Source: Bradyrhizobium sp. WSM3983 (GTDB lineage Bacteria > Pseudomonadota > Alphaproteobacteria > Rhizobiales > Xanthobacteraceae). From it: 47,642 nt of DNA. Below, in pieces: positions 31,655 through 41,137 of the stretch (the first letter of the stretch is position 1; each line of letters begins with the position of its first letter). The notes beneath the pieces are model-generated. The model worked only from the letters and a program-made list of their open reading frames with translations, was not told the DNA's origin and searched no databases. The stretch lies in NCBI RefSeq assembly GCF_000473045.1, contig NZ_AXAY01000047.1:1-47642 (forward strand). The letters are read 5' to 3'. Position numbers and translations under genes: made by a program.

Positions 31655-33154
31655 TCATTTGCGCTCGTAATGATCCGCCACCAGGCGATCGAGCAGCCTG
31701 ACACCGTAGCCCGAACCCCAGCTCTGGTTGATGTCGGTCTTCGGCGCCCCCATCGCCGTGCCGGCGATGTCGAGATGCGCCCAGGGCGTCCCGTCGACGA
31801 AGCGGTGGAGGAACTGCGCTGCGGTGATCGAGCCGCCGTGACGGCCGCCGGTGTTCTTCATGTCGGCGAACTGGGAATCGATCAGCTTGTCGTATTCGGG
31901 GCCGAGCGGCAGGCGCCAGACTTTCTCGCCGCTCTCGATGCCGGCCGCGAGCAGGCGCTCGGCGAGTTCGTCATTGTTGGAGAACATGCCGGCATGATCG
32001 GTGCCGAGCGCGACCACGATCGCGCCGGTCAGCGTCGCCAGATCCACCATGAATTTCGGCTTGGTCTTCTTGGCCACGTACCAGAGCACGTCGGCCAGCA
32101 CCAAACGGCCTTCCGCGTCGGTGTTGATGATCTCAATGGTCTGGCCCGACATCGAGGTGACGATGTCGCCCGGCCGCTGCGCGTTGCCGTCGGGCATGTT
32201 CTCGACGAGGCCGATGGCGCCGACCACGTTGGCCTTGGCTTTACGCGCCGCGAGCGCGTGCATCAGGCCGACGACGCAGGCAGCCCCACCCATGTCGCCC
32301 TTCATATCCTCCATGCTGCCGGCCGGCTTGATCGAAATGCCGCCGGTGTCGAAGCAGACGCCCTTGCCGACGAAGGCGACCGGCGCCTCGCCCTTCTTGC
32401 CGCCGTCCCAGCGCATGATCACGGTGCGGCTCGGCCGCGCCGAACCCTGGCCGACGCCGAGCAGCGCGCCCATGCCGAGCTTCTGCATCGCCTTGACGTC
32501 GAGCACCTCGATCTTGACGCCGAGCTTGCGCAGCAGGCCTGCACGGCGCGCGAACTCCTCGGGGAACAGCACGTTCGGCGGCTCGTTGACGAGATCGCGC
32601 GCGATGTTGACGCCGTCAACGACCGCGCCGGCCGACGCAAAGGCCTTCTTCGCCCCGGCCGCATCGCCGACCGCGAGCGAGATGTCGGCGCGCAGGGCGC
32701 CCTCCTCGTCGTCCTTCTTTCTGGTCTTGTAGCGGTCGAACTTGTAGGCGCGCAGCCGCAGGCCTGAGGCGATCGCAACCGCCTGCTCGCTGGTCATGGC
32801 GCCATCAGCCAGTTCCGCCATGATGGTCATGGCCGCGGACCCCGCTTTGAGCTTGCTGGCCGCCATGCCGCCGAATTTGAGGAAGTCGTTGCCCTTCAGG
32901 CTTGACGCCTTGCCGGTCCCGATCACGATCAGGCGCTCGGCCTTCAGACCCTCGGGCGCCAGGATGTCCAGGGCGGCGCCGCTTTTACCTTTGAATGAGG
33001 CGGCAACCGCCGCCCGCTTCACGAGTTCGCTCGCCCCGCCGAGCGCCTTCGCCGTCGCCGGACCGAGCTTCAGGGCGTCGTCACAGAACACGACCAGGAT
33101 GCCACGGGCGGCGGGCGCCAACGGGACGAAGCCGACCTTAATGGCATCAGACAT
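31655..33154 (-). CDS. pepA: Leucyl aminopeptidase (cytosol aminopeptidase, M17)
   Basis: 499 residues. It removes N-terminal amino acids using two metal ions. Metal and active-site regions are intact: GKGVCFDTGGISIKPA, MGGAACVVGLMHALAARKAK, and the signature NTDAEGRLVLADVLWY. The start MSDAIKVGFVPLAPAARGIL at 33154 is chosen over the frame start at 33193. It is followed by holC. Upstream, 339 bases separate it from the divergent lptF. Confidence 0.97.
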   Translation of the reverse strand: MSDAIKVGFVPLAPAARGILVVFCDDALKLGPATAKALGGASELVKRAAVAASFKGKSGAALDILAPEGLKAERLIVIGTGKASSLKGNDFLKFGGMAASKLKAGSAAMTIMAELADGAMTSEQAVAIASGLRLRAYKFDRYKTRKKDDEEGALRADISLAVGDAAGAKKAFASAGAVVDGVNIARDLVNEPPNVLFPEEFARRAGLLRKLGVKIEVLDVKAMQKLGMGALLGVGQGSARPSRTVIMRWDGGKKGEAPVAFVGKGVCFDTGGISIKPAGSMEDMKGDMGGAACVVGLMHALAARKAKANVVGAIGLVENMPDGNAQRPGDIVTSMSGQTIEIINTDAEGRLVLADVLWYVAKKTKPKFMVDLATLTGAIVVALGTDHAGMFSNNDELAERLLAAGIESGEKVWRLPLGPEYDKLIDSQFADMKNTGGRHGGSITAAQFLHRFVDGTPWAHLDIAGTAMGAPKTDINQSWGSGYGVRLLDRLVADHYERK

Positions 33155-33493
33155 GGGTAACTCCTCGAAAACATGGGGCTCTTGCCGATCCATGGGCCCG
33201 GCCGGAAGCCGAATCTGAACGGCGATTCACTTGTCTCGCCGCACTATGGGCGAGAAGCACGGTCGATGCCAAGCACCGCCCGTGGCAGTCATGCCACAAC
33301 GAGGGAAATATTAACCATATATTGACGGTGCCACGGGGCAGCCATTTTGTTGACGGATCAAAGGGATGGTAGTGAGAACGTAAGCTGCAGGAAGAGGTGA
33401 CTGGCCGACCTTGGGGATCCCTGTCAGGGGATTGGTCGGACAGAAGGAATTCCGGTGCGCATTGGGGCTTTGGTGGGATTCGTGCGGTAGCGC
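33155..33493. other. Divergent control region pepA / lptF
   Basis: 339 bases without a gene, holding promoters for pepA (minus) and for the long lptF operon (plus). TTGACG occurs at 33322 and 33352 on the plus strand, but good -10 partners were not seen. A CtrA-like site is annotated at 33311. Confidence 0.5.
33311..33326 (+). promoter_or_regulatory. CtrA-box-like site, TTAA-N7-TTGAC
   Basis: TTAA CCATATA TTGAC matches the alphaproteobacterial CtrA consensus TTAA-N7-TTAAC in all but one base. It lies about 170 bases before lptF and 157 before pepA, in a short AT-rich patch. A site this short can arise by chance. Confidence 0.25.
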
Positions 33494-34663
33494 ATGGGGT
33501 CAATCGACAGGTATATTTTCCGCACGACGCTGGCGTCGTTTGCGCTCGTCCTGGTCAGCCTCACCGGCGTGATCTGGATAACGCAGGCGTTGCGCGGCAT
33601 CGACCTGATGACGAGCCAGGGTCAGACCATCATGACCTTCCTCGGCATCACCAGCCTCGTCATTCCGGCGCTGGTGCTGATCATCTCGCCGATCGCGCTG
33701 ATGATCGCGATCTCGCACACGCTGAACAAGCTCGCGACCGATTCCGAGATCATCGTGATGAATGCCGCCGGCTTCTCGCCGTTCCGGCTGTTCTATCCGT
33801 TCTTTTACGCCACCTGCGTGGTGGCGCTGCTGGTCGCCTTCATCGCCGCCTATCTCGCTCCCGACGGCATGAGGCGGATCAAGCAGTGGGACGCCGAGAT
33901 CACCGCCGACGTGCTCACCAACATCCTGCAGCCGGGCCGCTTCGCCCAGCTCGACAAGAATCTCACGATCCGGATTCGCGAGCGTCTGCCCGGTGGCATC
34001 CTCGCCGGCATCTTCATCGACGACCGTCGCGATCCGAACGAGCGCGTCTCGATCGTCGCGGAGCACGGCGAGGTCGTGAAGAACGAGAACGGATCGTTCC
34101 TGGTGCTCAAGGACGGCAATCTGCAGCGCTTCGAGGCCGGCAAGCGCGACCCTGCGCTGGTGGCGTTCGGCCGCTACGGCTTCGACATGTCGAAGTTCGG
34201 CAACCAGGGCCACGACGTCACCCTCGGCATCCGCGAACGCTATCTGTGGGAGCTGTTCTCGCCGTCCGAGGACGATCCGGTCTACAAGCAGATTCCCGGG
34301 CAGTTCCGCGCGGCCCTGCACGACAGCCTGCTCGCGCCGATCTATCCCTTCGCGTTTGCCGTGCTGACCTTCGCTTTCCTCGGCGCGCCGCGCACCACTC
34401 GCCAGAGCCGCAACTTCTCGATCGGCGGCTCGGTGCTCGCCGTGTTCGGCCTGCGCATGGCGGGATTTGCCTGCTCGGTGATGGCCGTGAAGTCGCCCGG
34501 TCCGGCGCTGGTCCAGTACGCGATGGTCTTGGGTGCAATCGGCATCGGGCTGTGGATGATCATCGGCGGCATCGTGGTCGAGCCGCCGGCCGGCCTGATG
34601 GAGGCCATCAACAGATCGAACGCGCGTATCGCGCGGCTGTTCGGACGGCCGGCCGCCGCATGA
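33494..34663 (+). CDS. lptF: LPS export permease LptF
   Basis: 389 residues, inner membrane. With LptG and the LptB ATPase it extracts lipopolysaccharide from the inner membrane. Start MGSIDRYIFRTTLASFALVL, three hydrophobic helices, then a large periplasmic beta-jellyroll (about 125-270), then three more helices, the YjgP/YjgQ plan. GNQGHDVTLGIRERYLWELF sits before the last helices. Its TGA overlaps the ATG of lptG by 4 bases, so translation is coupled. First gene of lptF-lptG-lptD-surA-pdxA-rsmA. Confidence 0.95.
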   Translation: MGSIDRYIFRTTLASFALVLVSLTGVIWITQALRGIDLMTSQGQTIMTFLGITSLVIPALVLIISPIALMIAISHTLNKLATDSEIIVMNAAGFSPFRLFYPFFYATCVVALLVAFIAAYLAPDGMRRIKQWDAEITADVLTNILQPGRFAQLDKNLTIRIRERLPGGILAGIFIDDRRDPNERVSIVAEHGEVVKNENGSFLVLKDGNLQRFEAGKRDPALVAFGRYGFDMSKFGNQGHDVTLGIRERYLWELFSPSEDDPVYKQIPGQFRAALHDSLLAPIYPFAFAVLTFAFLGAPRTTRQSRNFSIGGSVLAVFGLRMAGFACSVMAVKSPGPALVQYAMVLGAIGIGLWMIIGGIVVEPPAGLMEAINRSNARIARLFGRPAAA

Positions 34664-35757
34664 GCATGCTCACCAACACGCTCGGGCGCTATTTCGCCGG
34701 CCGCTTCGTGGTCGCCGCACTCGGCGTGTTCGCGGGCATCTTCCTGCTGCTGGTGCTGGTCGATTACATCGAGATGGTGCGCAAGACCTCAGGGCTTGCG
34801 TCGGCGTCAGCGATCATGGTGGCTGAGACCTCGCTGTTCCGGGTGCCGCAATTGCTGGAGAAGCTGACGCCGTTCTGCATGCTGATCGGCGCCATGACCT
34901 GCTATCTCGCCCTCTCCCGCCGGCTCGAGCTCGTGGTGGCGCGCGCCGCCGGCATCTCGGCCTGGCAGTTCATCTCGCCGGCACTCGGCAGCGCGCTCCT
35001 GATCGGCGTGATCGCGACCGTCGCCTACAATCCGATGTCGGCGAATCTGCGCGAGCTCTCCAAGCGCATGGAAGCCGAGCTGTTCGGCTCGGCGCCCGGC
35101 GGCGGCATCCAGGACGCCTCGGGCTTCTGGCTCAACCAGGTGACCAGCGACGGCCAGACCATCATCAATGCGGCGCGCAGCGAGCAGCAGGGCGTCCGCC
35201 TGACGGGGCTCACGCTGTTCCGGTTTGACACAGAGCAGCATTTCAGGGAGCGGGTCGAGGCGCGCGAGGCGACGCTCGAGGCCAGCCATTGGCTGTTCAA
35301 GGGCGTGCGTCGCTTCGCGCTCGATGCCCCGCCGGTCGATCAGGCCAGCCTGGAGATTCCGACGACGTTGACCGAAGCGCAGGTCCGCAACAGCTTTTCC
35401 ACACCCGAGACTGTGTCCTTTTGGCAACTACCGAGCTACATCCGCTCATCGGAGAGCTCGGGGTTCGCGACAGCCGGATATCGACTCCAGTATCACAAGC
35501 TGCTGGCACAGCCGTTTTTGCTCGCCGCCATGGTGATGCTCGCGGCTTCCGTGTCGCTGCGCTTCTTCCGGATGGGCGGCGTACAGAAGATGGTTTTGAG
35601 TGGCGTGGGCGCAGGCTTTCTGCTCTACGTTCTGTCGAAAGTGACTGAAGACTTGAGCAAGGCTGAGTTGATGCATCCGATCGCTGCGGCGTGGTTGCCC
35701 GCAGTGGTGGGCGGCCTCACCGGCTTTTTGGCCTTGCTGTATCAGGAGGACGGATAG
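34660..35757 (+). CDS. lptG: LPS export permease LptG
   Basis: 365 residues, start ATG in the ATGA overlap with lptF (MSMLTNTLGRYFAGRFVVAA). Same YjgP/YjgQ layout: three N-terminal helices (FLLLVLVDYIEMVRKTSG after the first), periplasmic domain, three C-terminal helices ending AWLPAVVGGLTGFLALLYQE. It is the partner of LptF in the transporter LptB2FG. Its last base is the first of the GTG start of lptD. Confidence 0.95.
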   Translation: MSMLTNTLGRYFAGRFVVAALGVFAGIFLLLVLVDYIEMVRKTSGLASASAIMVAETSLFRVPQLLEKLTPFCMLIGAMTCYLALSRRLELVVARAAGISAWQFISPALGSALLIGVIATVAYNPMSANLRELSKRMEAELFGSAPGGGIQDASGFWLNQVTSDGQTIINAARSEQQGVRLTGLTLFRFDTEQHFRERVEAREATLEASHWLFKGVRRFALDAPPVDQASLEIPTTLTEAQVRNSFSTPETVSFWQLPSYIRSSESSGFATAGYRLQYHKLLAQPFLLAAMVMLAASVSLRFFRMGGVQKMVLSGVGAGFLLYVLSKVTEDLSKAELMHPIAAAWLPAVVGGLTGFLALLYQEDG

Positions 35758-38246
35758 TGACGGCCGTCCGCCGAGGACACGTATCTGGTTTGGCGTTGCG
35801 CACCCCCGTGCGTGCGAACGGATACGGCTTGTCTGTCCGCAGGCTCCTGCTCGCTTTGATCGCGACTGTATCGCTCGCCGGCATGATCGATCTTGCCGCG
35901 GTGTCGCCGGCCGCCGCCCAGAGCTACACCTACAATCCGCGGCCACCACGCCCGACGCCGCCGAAGGCGGCCAATGACGGGCAGATGCTGGTGCAGGCGA
36001 CCGAGGTCGATTACGATTACAACAATTCGCGCGTCTCCGCGGTCGGCAACGTCCAGCTGTTCTACAACGGCACCAGCGTCGAGGCCGACCGGGTCATCTA
36101 CGACCAGAAGACCAAGCGGCTGCATGCCGAAGGCAACATCCGCATGACGGATGCCGACGGCAAGATCACCTATGCCGAGATACTCGATCTCTCCGACGAC
36201 TACCGCGACGGTTTCGTCGATTCGCTGCGCGTGGACACCGCCGACCAGACCCGCATGGCCGCAACCCGCGCCGACCGCTCAAGCGGCAACTACACGGTGT
36301 TCGAGAACGGCGTCTACACAGCCTGCGCGCCGTGTAAGGACGATCCGAAGAAGCCGCCGCTCTGGCAGGTCAAGGGTGCCCGCATCATCCACGACCAGCA
36401 GGAGAAGATGCTGTATTTCGAGACGGCGCAGCTCGAATTCTTTGGCGTGCCGATCGCCTACATGCCCTATTTCTCGACGCCCGACCCGACCGTGAAGCGC
36501 AAGACCGGCTTCCTGATGCCGGGCTTCACCTCGAACACGCCGTTCGGCTACGGCGTCGAAATTCCGTTCTACTGGGCGATCGCACCTGACATGGATGCGA
36601 CCTTCAGCCCACGCATCACCTCCAAGCAGGGGGTGCTGTTCCAGGCCGAGTTCCGCCAGCGCCTGATGGACGGCGCCTACCAGGTCCGCGTCTACGGCAT
36701 CGATCAGCTCGATCCGGGCGCGCTTGCCGGCCAGCCAGGCGACCGCCAGTTCCGCGGCGCCGTCGACACCAAGGGTCAGTTCGCGCTGAACGACAAATGG
36801 GTCTGGGGCTGGGACGGTGTCGTCATGTCCGACTACTACTTCTTCTCGGACTATCGGTTGTCGCAGTACCGCGATCCGCTGGGGTCGTTCCTGTACCTGC
36901 CGACCGATGCGCTCTCGCAGCTCTATCTGACCGGCGTCGGCAATCGCAGCTTCTTCGACGCGCGCACGATGTACTGGCTGAGCTACTCGGGCAACCAGCA
37001 GCAGGTGCCCGTCGTCTATCCTGTGATCGACTACTCGAACGTGATCAACTATCCGATCTTCGGCGGCGAGGTCTCCTACAAGACCAATTTCGTCAACCTG
37101 ACCCGCAACGACGCGGCGTTCGATCCGATCACGACGGCGGCCAACACCAGCGGCCTGTGCACGACGACCTCGGCCGATCCGCTCGCGCGCACGCCGTCGC
37201 AGTGCCTGCTGCGCGGCTTTCCCGGCACCTACACCCGCCTGACGGCGGAAGCGCAGTGGCGCAAGTCCTTCACCGATCCGCTCGGCGAGATCTGGACGCC
37301 GTTCGCCATCCTGCGTGCCGACGCGATCAACTCCGACGTCTCCAACCAGCCGGGCGTATCGAACTACCTGCCCGTCGGCAACACCCAGGCGTTCCGCCTG
37401 ATGCCGACCGTCGGCCTCGAATACCGCTATCCCTTCATCAACGTTCAGCCTTGGGGCTCGACCACCATCGAGCCAATCGCGCAGATCATCATCCGCCCGA
37501 ACGAGACCTATGCCGGCAAACTCCCGAACGAGGATGCACAGAGCATGGTGTTCGACGCCTCCAACCTGTTCAGCGTCGACAAGTTCTCCGGCTACGACCG
37601 CGTCGAGGGCGGCGGCCGCGCCAATGTCGGCGTGCAGTCCACTACGCAGTTCGACAAGGGCGGCGCCGTCAAGGTGCTGTTCGGCCAGTCCTACCAGCTG
37701 TTCGGCATGAACTCCTACGCGGTGCAGGACTCCATCAATACCGGCCTCGATTCCGGCCTCGACAAGCCGCGTTCGGATTACGTGGCGAGCGCCGCCTATT
37801 CGCCGAACAGTACCTATACGTTCAGCGTTCGCTCCCGCATGGACGAGCAGACCTGGAACGTGCAGCGCTTCGAGGCGGAAGGCCGCGCCAACTTCAATCG
37901 CTGGTCGGTCAGCGTGCTGTACGGCAATTACGCGGCCCAGCCGGAACTCGGCTACCTGACCCGCCGCGAGGGCATCCTGACCTCAGGCTCGATCAAGGTC
38001 GCGACCAATTGGGTGGTGACGGGCTCGGCGCGCTGGGACCTCGAGGCCAACAAGATCAACCAATATGTGCTCGGCGCGGGCTATGTCGACGATTGCTTTG
38101 TGCTCGGCGTGAACTACGTAACTTCGTATAGTTATTCTGCGGGCTCGACGCCGCCCGTGCTGAACCACGCGTTCATGTTCCAGATCGGTCTGCGCACGCT
38201 GGCGACCACGTCGACGACCAGCAGTTCCGGCGGCGGCCTCCAGTGA
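35757..38246 (+). CDS. lptD: LPS-assembly outer-membrane protein LptD
   Basis: 829 residues from a GTG that begins at the last base of the lptG stop (TAGTG). A hydrophobic signal segment (LLLALIATVSLAGMIDLAAV) ends in SPAAAQ, after a long N-terminal extension; a later TTG at 35829 is possible. The periplasmic OstA jellyroll (about 55-200: MLVQATEVDYDYNNSRVSAV) includes the pair CAPC, followed by the large C-terminal barrel. It inserts LPS into the outer leaflet. It follows lptFG directly and is followed by the surA-like gene. Confidence 0.95.
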   Translation: MTAVRRGHVSGLALRTPVRANGYGLSVRRLLLALIATVSLAGMIDLAAVSPAAAQSYTYNPRPPRPTPPKAANDGQMLVQATEVDYDYNNSRVSAVGNVQLFYNGTSVEADRVIYDQKTKRLHAEGNIRMTDADGKITYAEILDLSDDYRDGFVDSLRVDTADQTRMAATRADRSSGNYTVFENGVYTACAPCKDDPKKPPLWQVKGARIIHDQQEKMLYFETAQLEFFGVPIAYMPYFSTPDPTVKRKTGFLMPGFTSNTPFGYGVEIPFYWAIAPDMDATFSPRITSKQGVLFQAEFRQRLMDGAYQVRVYGIDQLDPGALAGQPGDRQFRGAVDTKGQFALNDKWVWGWDGVVMSDYYFFSDYRLSQYRDPLGSFLYLPTDALSQLYLTGVGNRSFFDARTMYWLSYSGNQQQVPVVYPVIDYSNVINYPIFGGEVSYKTNFVNLTRNDAAFDPITTAANTSGLCTTTSADPLARTPSQCLLRGFPGTYTRLTAEAQWRKSFTDPLGEIWTPFAILRADAINSDVSNQPGVSNYLPVGNTQAFRLMPTVGLEYRYPFINVQPWGSTTIEPIAQIIIRPNETYAGKLPNEDAQSMVFDASNLFSVDKFSGYDRVEGGGRANVGVQSTTQFDKGGAVKVLFGQSYQLFGMNSYAVQDSINTGLDSGLDKPRSDYVASAAYSPNSTYTFSVRSRMDEQTWNVQRFEAEGRANFNRWSVSVLYGNYAAQPELGYLTRREGILTSGSIKVATNWVVTGSARWDLEANKINQYVLGAGYVDDCFVLGVNYVTSYSYSAGSTPPVLNHAFMFQIGLRTLATTSTTSSSGGGLQ

Positions 38247-38300
38247 TCGGTCTGAAGGTGCCGGCCGCCTGTTCCCGATCGCAGGTTCATCGCGGCTGAC

Positions 38301-39248
38301 ATGCGAGCGACAACCATGAAAATCCGATTGCCTGTCTTCCGTCTTCCCCTCCTCGTGCTGGCCTCCGTACTGGTCTTAGCCGGCGCACCTGCGCGTGCGC
38401 AGAACATCGTCGTGATGGTCAACGGTGATCCCATCACCGATTTCGACATCGAGCAGCGCTCCAAGCTCGACACGCTGACGACGCAGAAGACCCCGAGCCG
38501 GCAGGACGTCATCAACACGCTGATCGACGACAAGATCAAGATGAAGGAAGGCAAGAAATACGGCGTCGATCCCACCGTTTCCGACATCAACCAGTCTTAC
38601 GAGGGCATGGCGCAGCGCATGCGCATCTCGATCGATCAGCTCACCAAGTCGCTCGAGAGCAAGGGCGTGCGTCCTGAAACTCTCAAGAGCCGCATGAAGT
38701 CCGAGATGGTCTGGACCAGCCTCGTGCGCGGCCGCTTCAAGGAGAAGCTGATGATCGGCGAGAAGGACGTCGCCGACAAGGTGCGCGAGGGCGGCGACGA
38801 GAAGCTTCAGATCGAGGGCACCGAATACAAGATGCAGCCGATCGTGCTGATCGTGCCACGCGGCTCGTCTCCCGCTTTCCAGGAGACGCGGATGAAGGAA
38901 GCCGAGCAATATCGCTCGCGTGTCGGAAGCTGCGAGGAAGCCAATTCGCTGTTCCGTTCAACGCCGAACGCCACCATCCGCGACAGCGTCACCAAGACCA
39001 CGGCCGACCTGCCGGAGGCGCTGCGCAAAGTGCTCGACGACACCCCGATCGGCCACCTCACAGCACCTGAAGTGACCAAGTCCGGCATCGAGATGGTCGT
39101 GCTGTGCTCGCGCAAGCCTACCACGATCGACACGCCGAAGAAGCGCGAGATCCGCGAGAAGATGTATACGGAGAAGTACGAGAAGACTCAGAAGGCCTAT
39201 CTCGACGAGCTCCGCAAAGCGGCGATGATCGAATATCGCAACCATTGA
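38301..39248 (+). CDS. surA: SurA-like periplasmic chaperone / peptidyl-prolyl isomerase
   Basis: 315 residues (310 from the ATG at 38316). A signal peptide ends APARAQ; then comes the SurA N-terminal chaperone domain (VVMVNGDPITDFDIEQRSKL, helical to about 170), followed by a single weak parvulin-like region (VLIVPRGSSPAFQETRMKEA to VVLCSRKP) and a C-terminal helix. The isomerase part is reduced, so chaperone action on outer-membrane proteins, including LptD, is the likely role. It sits in the conserved lptD-surA-pdxA-rsmA order. Its stop overlaps the pdxA start (TGATG). Confidence 0.9.
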   Translation: MRATTMKIRLPVFRLPLLVLASVLVLAGAPARAQNIVVMVNGDPITDFDIEQRSKLDTLTTQKTPSRQDVINTLIDDKIKMKEGKKYGVDPTVSDINQSYEGMAQRMRISIDQLTKSLESKGVRPETLKSRMKSEMVWTSLVRGRFKEKLMIGEKDVADKVREGGDEKLQIEGTEYKMQPIVLIVPRGSSPAFQETRMKEAEQYRSRVGSCEEANSLFRSTPNATIRDSVTKTTADLPEALRKVLDDTPIGHLTAPEVTKSGIEMVVLCSRKPTTIDTPKKREIREKMYTEKYEKTQKAYLDELRKAAMIEYRNH

Positions 39249-40258
39249 TGGCCGTTCCCGCAAAACCCCTCGCGCTGACGCTCGGAGAGCCCGCCGGGAT
39301 CGGCCCCGACATCACCATCGCAGCCTGGCTCCGGCGCCGCGAGCTCGGCCTTCCCGCCTTCTATTTGCTCGGCGACGAGGCGCTGATCGCGCAGCGCGCC
39401 AAGGCACTCGGTGCTGATATCCGCATCGCCGCGGTGAGCCCGGGCGAAGCCGAGACCGCCTTTGCCGAGGCCCTGCCCGTGGTTGCGACCGGCGAGCGCG
39501 CGACCGCTGCGCCTGGCAAGCCAGACGCATCGAGCGCACCGGCCGCGCTCGCCTCGATCCGCCAGGCGGTCGGCGATGTCCGCACAGGCCGCGCCAGCGC
39601 CGTCGTCACCAACCCGATCGCCAAGAGCGTGCTCTACCGCGCGGGCTTCCGCCATCCCGGCCACACCGAATTCCTCGCCGAGCTCGCGACCACCGATGCC
39701 AGCGTTCCGCAGCCGGTGATGATGCTGTGGTCACCGCGGCTCGCCGTCGTGCCGGTGACGATCCACGTCTCGCTGCGCGAAGCGCTGAGCCAGCTCACGA
39801 GCAAGCTCATCGTCTCGACCGTGCGCATCGTCGCGGCCGAGCTCACATCCCGCTTCGGCATTGCGCGGCCGCGAATCGCGATCTCGGGCCTCAATCCGCA
39901 TGCCGGCGAGGACGGCTCGCTCGGGCATGAGGAGCAGACCGTGATCGCACCGGCGTTGAAAGTTCTGCGCAATGACGGCATCGACGCCAGGGGACCGCTG
40001 CCCGCCGACACCATGTTCCACGAGGCCGCGCGAAACACCTATGACTGCGCGGTCTGCATGTATCACGACCAGGCGCTGATCCCGATCAAGACGGTGGCCT
40101 TCGACGACGCGGTCAACGTCACGCTCGGCCTGCCCTTCATCCGCACCTCGCCCGATCACGGCACCGCCTTCGACATCGCCGGCACCGGCAAAGCCAATCC
40201 GGCCAGCCTGATCGCGGCGTTGAAGCTTGCGAGCCGCATGGCGGCTGCAAACAGCTGA
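39248..40258 (+). CDS. pdxA: 4-hydroxythreonine-4-phosphate dehydrogenase
   Basis: 336 residues. It oxidises 4-phosphohydroxy-L-threonine in pyridoxal phosphate synthesis (NAD, divalent metal). Start MAVPAKPLALTLGEPAGIGP is diagnostic. The substrate and metal regions are GHTEFLAELATTD, then ISGLNPHAGEDGSLGHEE and YDCAVCMYHDQALIPIKTVA, and FIRTSPDHGTAFDIAG. The start overlaps the surA stop by one base and its own stop overlaps the rsmA start by one base. Confidence 0.97.
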   Translation: MAVPAKPLALTLGEPAGIGPDITIAAWLRRRELGLPAFYLLGDEALIAQRAKALGADIRIAAVSPGEAETAFAEALPVVATGERATAAPGKPDASSAPAALASIRQAVGDVRTGRASAVVTNPIAKSVLYRAGFRHPGHTEFLAELATTDASVPQPVMMLWSPRLAVVPVTIHVSLREALSQLTSKLIVSTVRIVAAELTSRFGIARPRIAISGLNPHAGEDGSLGHEEQTVIAPALKVLRNDGIDARGPLPADTMFHEAARNTYDCAVCMYHDQALIPIKTVAFDDAVNVTLGLPFIRTSPDHGTAFDIAGTGKANPASLIAALKLASRMAAANS

Positions 40259-41112
40259 TGAGCGCGATCGACGACCTCCCGCCGCTTCGCGAGGTCATTC
40301 GCCAGCACGCCCTGTCGGCCCGCAAATCGCTGGGCCAGAATTTTCTGCTCGATCTCAATCTCACCGCGCGGATCGCGCGCGCGGCAGCGCCGCTCGAAGA
40401 GAGCACGATCGTTGAGATCGGCCCGGGCCCGGGTGGGCTGACACGCGCGCTGCTCGCGCTCGGCGCCAAACGGGTCATCGCGATCGAGCATGACGAGCGT
40501 GCCATCCCGGCGCTGAACGATATTACCGCGCGCTATCCCGGCCGGCTCGAGATCGTACACGGCGATGCCATGACCTTCGATCCGCGCCCAATGCTCGCGG
40601 GCGAGCGCGCGAAGATCGTCGCCAATCTGCCCTACAACATCGCGACCCAGCTTCTGATCGGCTGGCTGACCGCCGAGCCCTGGCCGCCCTGGTACGACAT
40701 GATGGTGCTGATGTTTCAGCGCGAGGTCGGCGAGCGCATCGTCGCGCGCGAAGACGAGGAGGCCTATGGCCGGCTCGGCGTGCTCGCCAACTGGCGCTGT
40801 GAGACAAAAATCCTGTTCGACATCTCACCATCCGCCTTCGTGCCGCCGCCGAAAGTTACCTCCTCCGTCGTGCGCCTGGTGCCCCGCGCGGAGCCTCTGC
40901 CCTGCGATCGCAAGATGCTCGAACAGGTTGCGGCCGCGGCCTTCGGCCAGCGCCGGAAAATGCTGCGCCAAAGCCTGAAATCGCTCGGTGTCGATCCCGC
41001 GCGACTGGCGGCAGCCGCCGGCGTCGATGCGACGCGGCGTGCCGAGACCATTCCCATCTCCGGCTTTGTTGCCATGGCGCGTGAATTGGCGAATATACGC
41101 AGCCAAGCCTGA
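40258..41112 (+). CDS. rsmA: 16S rRNA (adenine1518/1519-N6) dimethyltransferase
   Basis: 284 residues (KsgA). It dimethylates two adjacent adenines near the 3' end of 16S rRNA. SLGQNFLLDLNLTARIARAA, then VEIGPGPGGLTRALL (SAM site) and IVANLPYNIATQLLIGW (the NLPY catalytic motif) are all present. The C-terminal helical domain is complete. The start overlaps the pdxA stop (TGATG). It is the last gene of the lptF operon. Confidence 0.98.
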   Translation: MSAIDDLPPLREVIRQHALSARKSLGQNFLLDLNLTARIARAAAPLEESTIVEIGPGPGGLTRALLALGAKRVIAIEHDERAIPALNDITARYPGRLEIVHGDAMTFDPRPMLAGERAKIVANLPYNIATQLLIGWLTAEPWPPWYDMMVLMFQREVGERIVAREDEEAYGRLGVLANWRCETKILFDISPSAFVPPPKVTSSVVRLVPRAEPLPCDRKMLEQVAAAAFGQRRKMLRQSLKSLGVDPARLAAAAGVDATRRAETIPISGFVAMARELANIRSQA

Positions 41113-41137
41113 CAATCTATATTCCGGAGGAAAGAAA

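Noticed and set aside
31655..32767. Plus-strand frame of 371 codons
   Set aside because: Antisense shadow of pepA.
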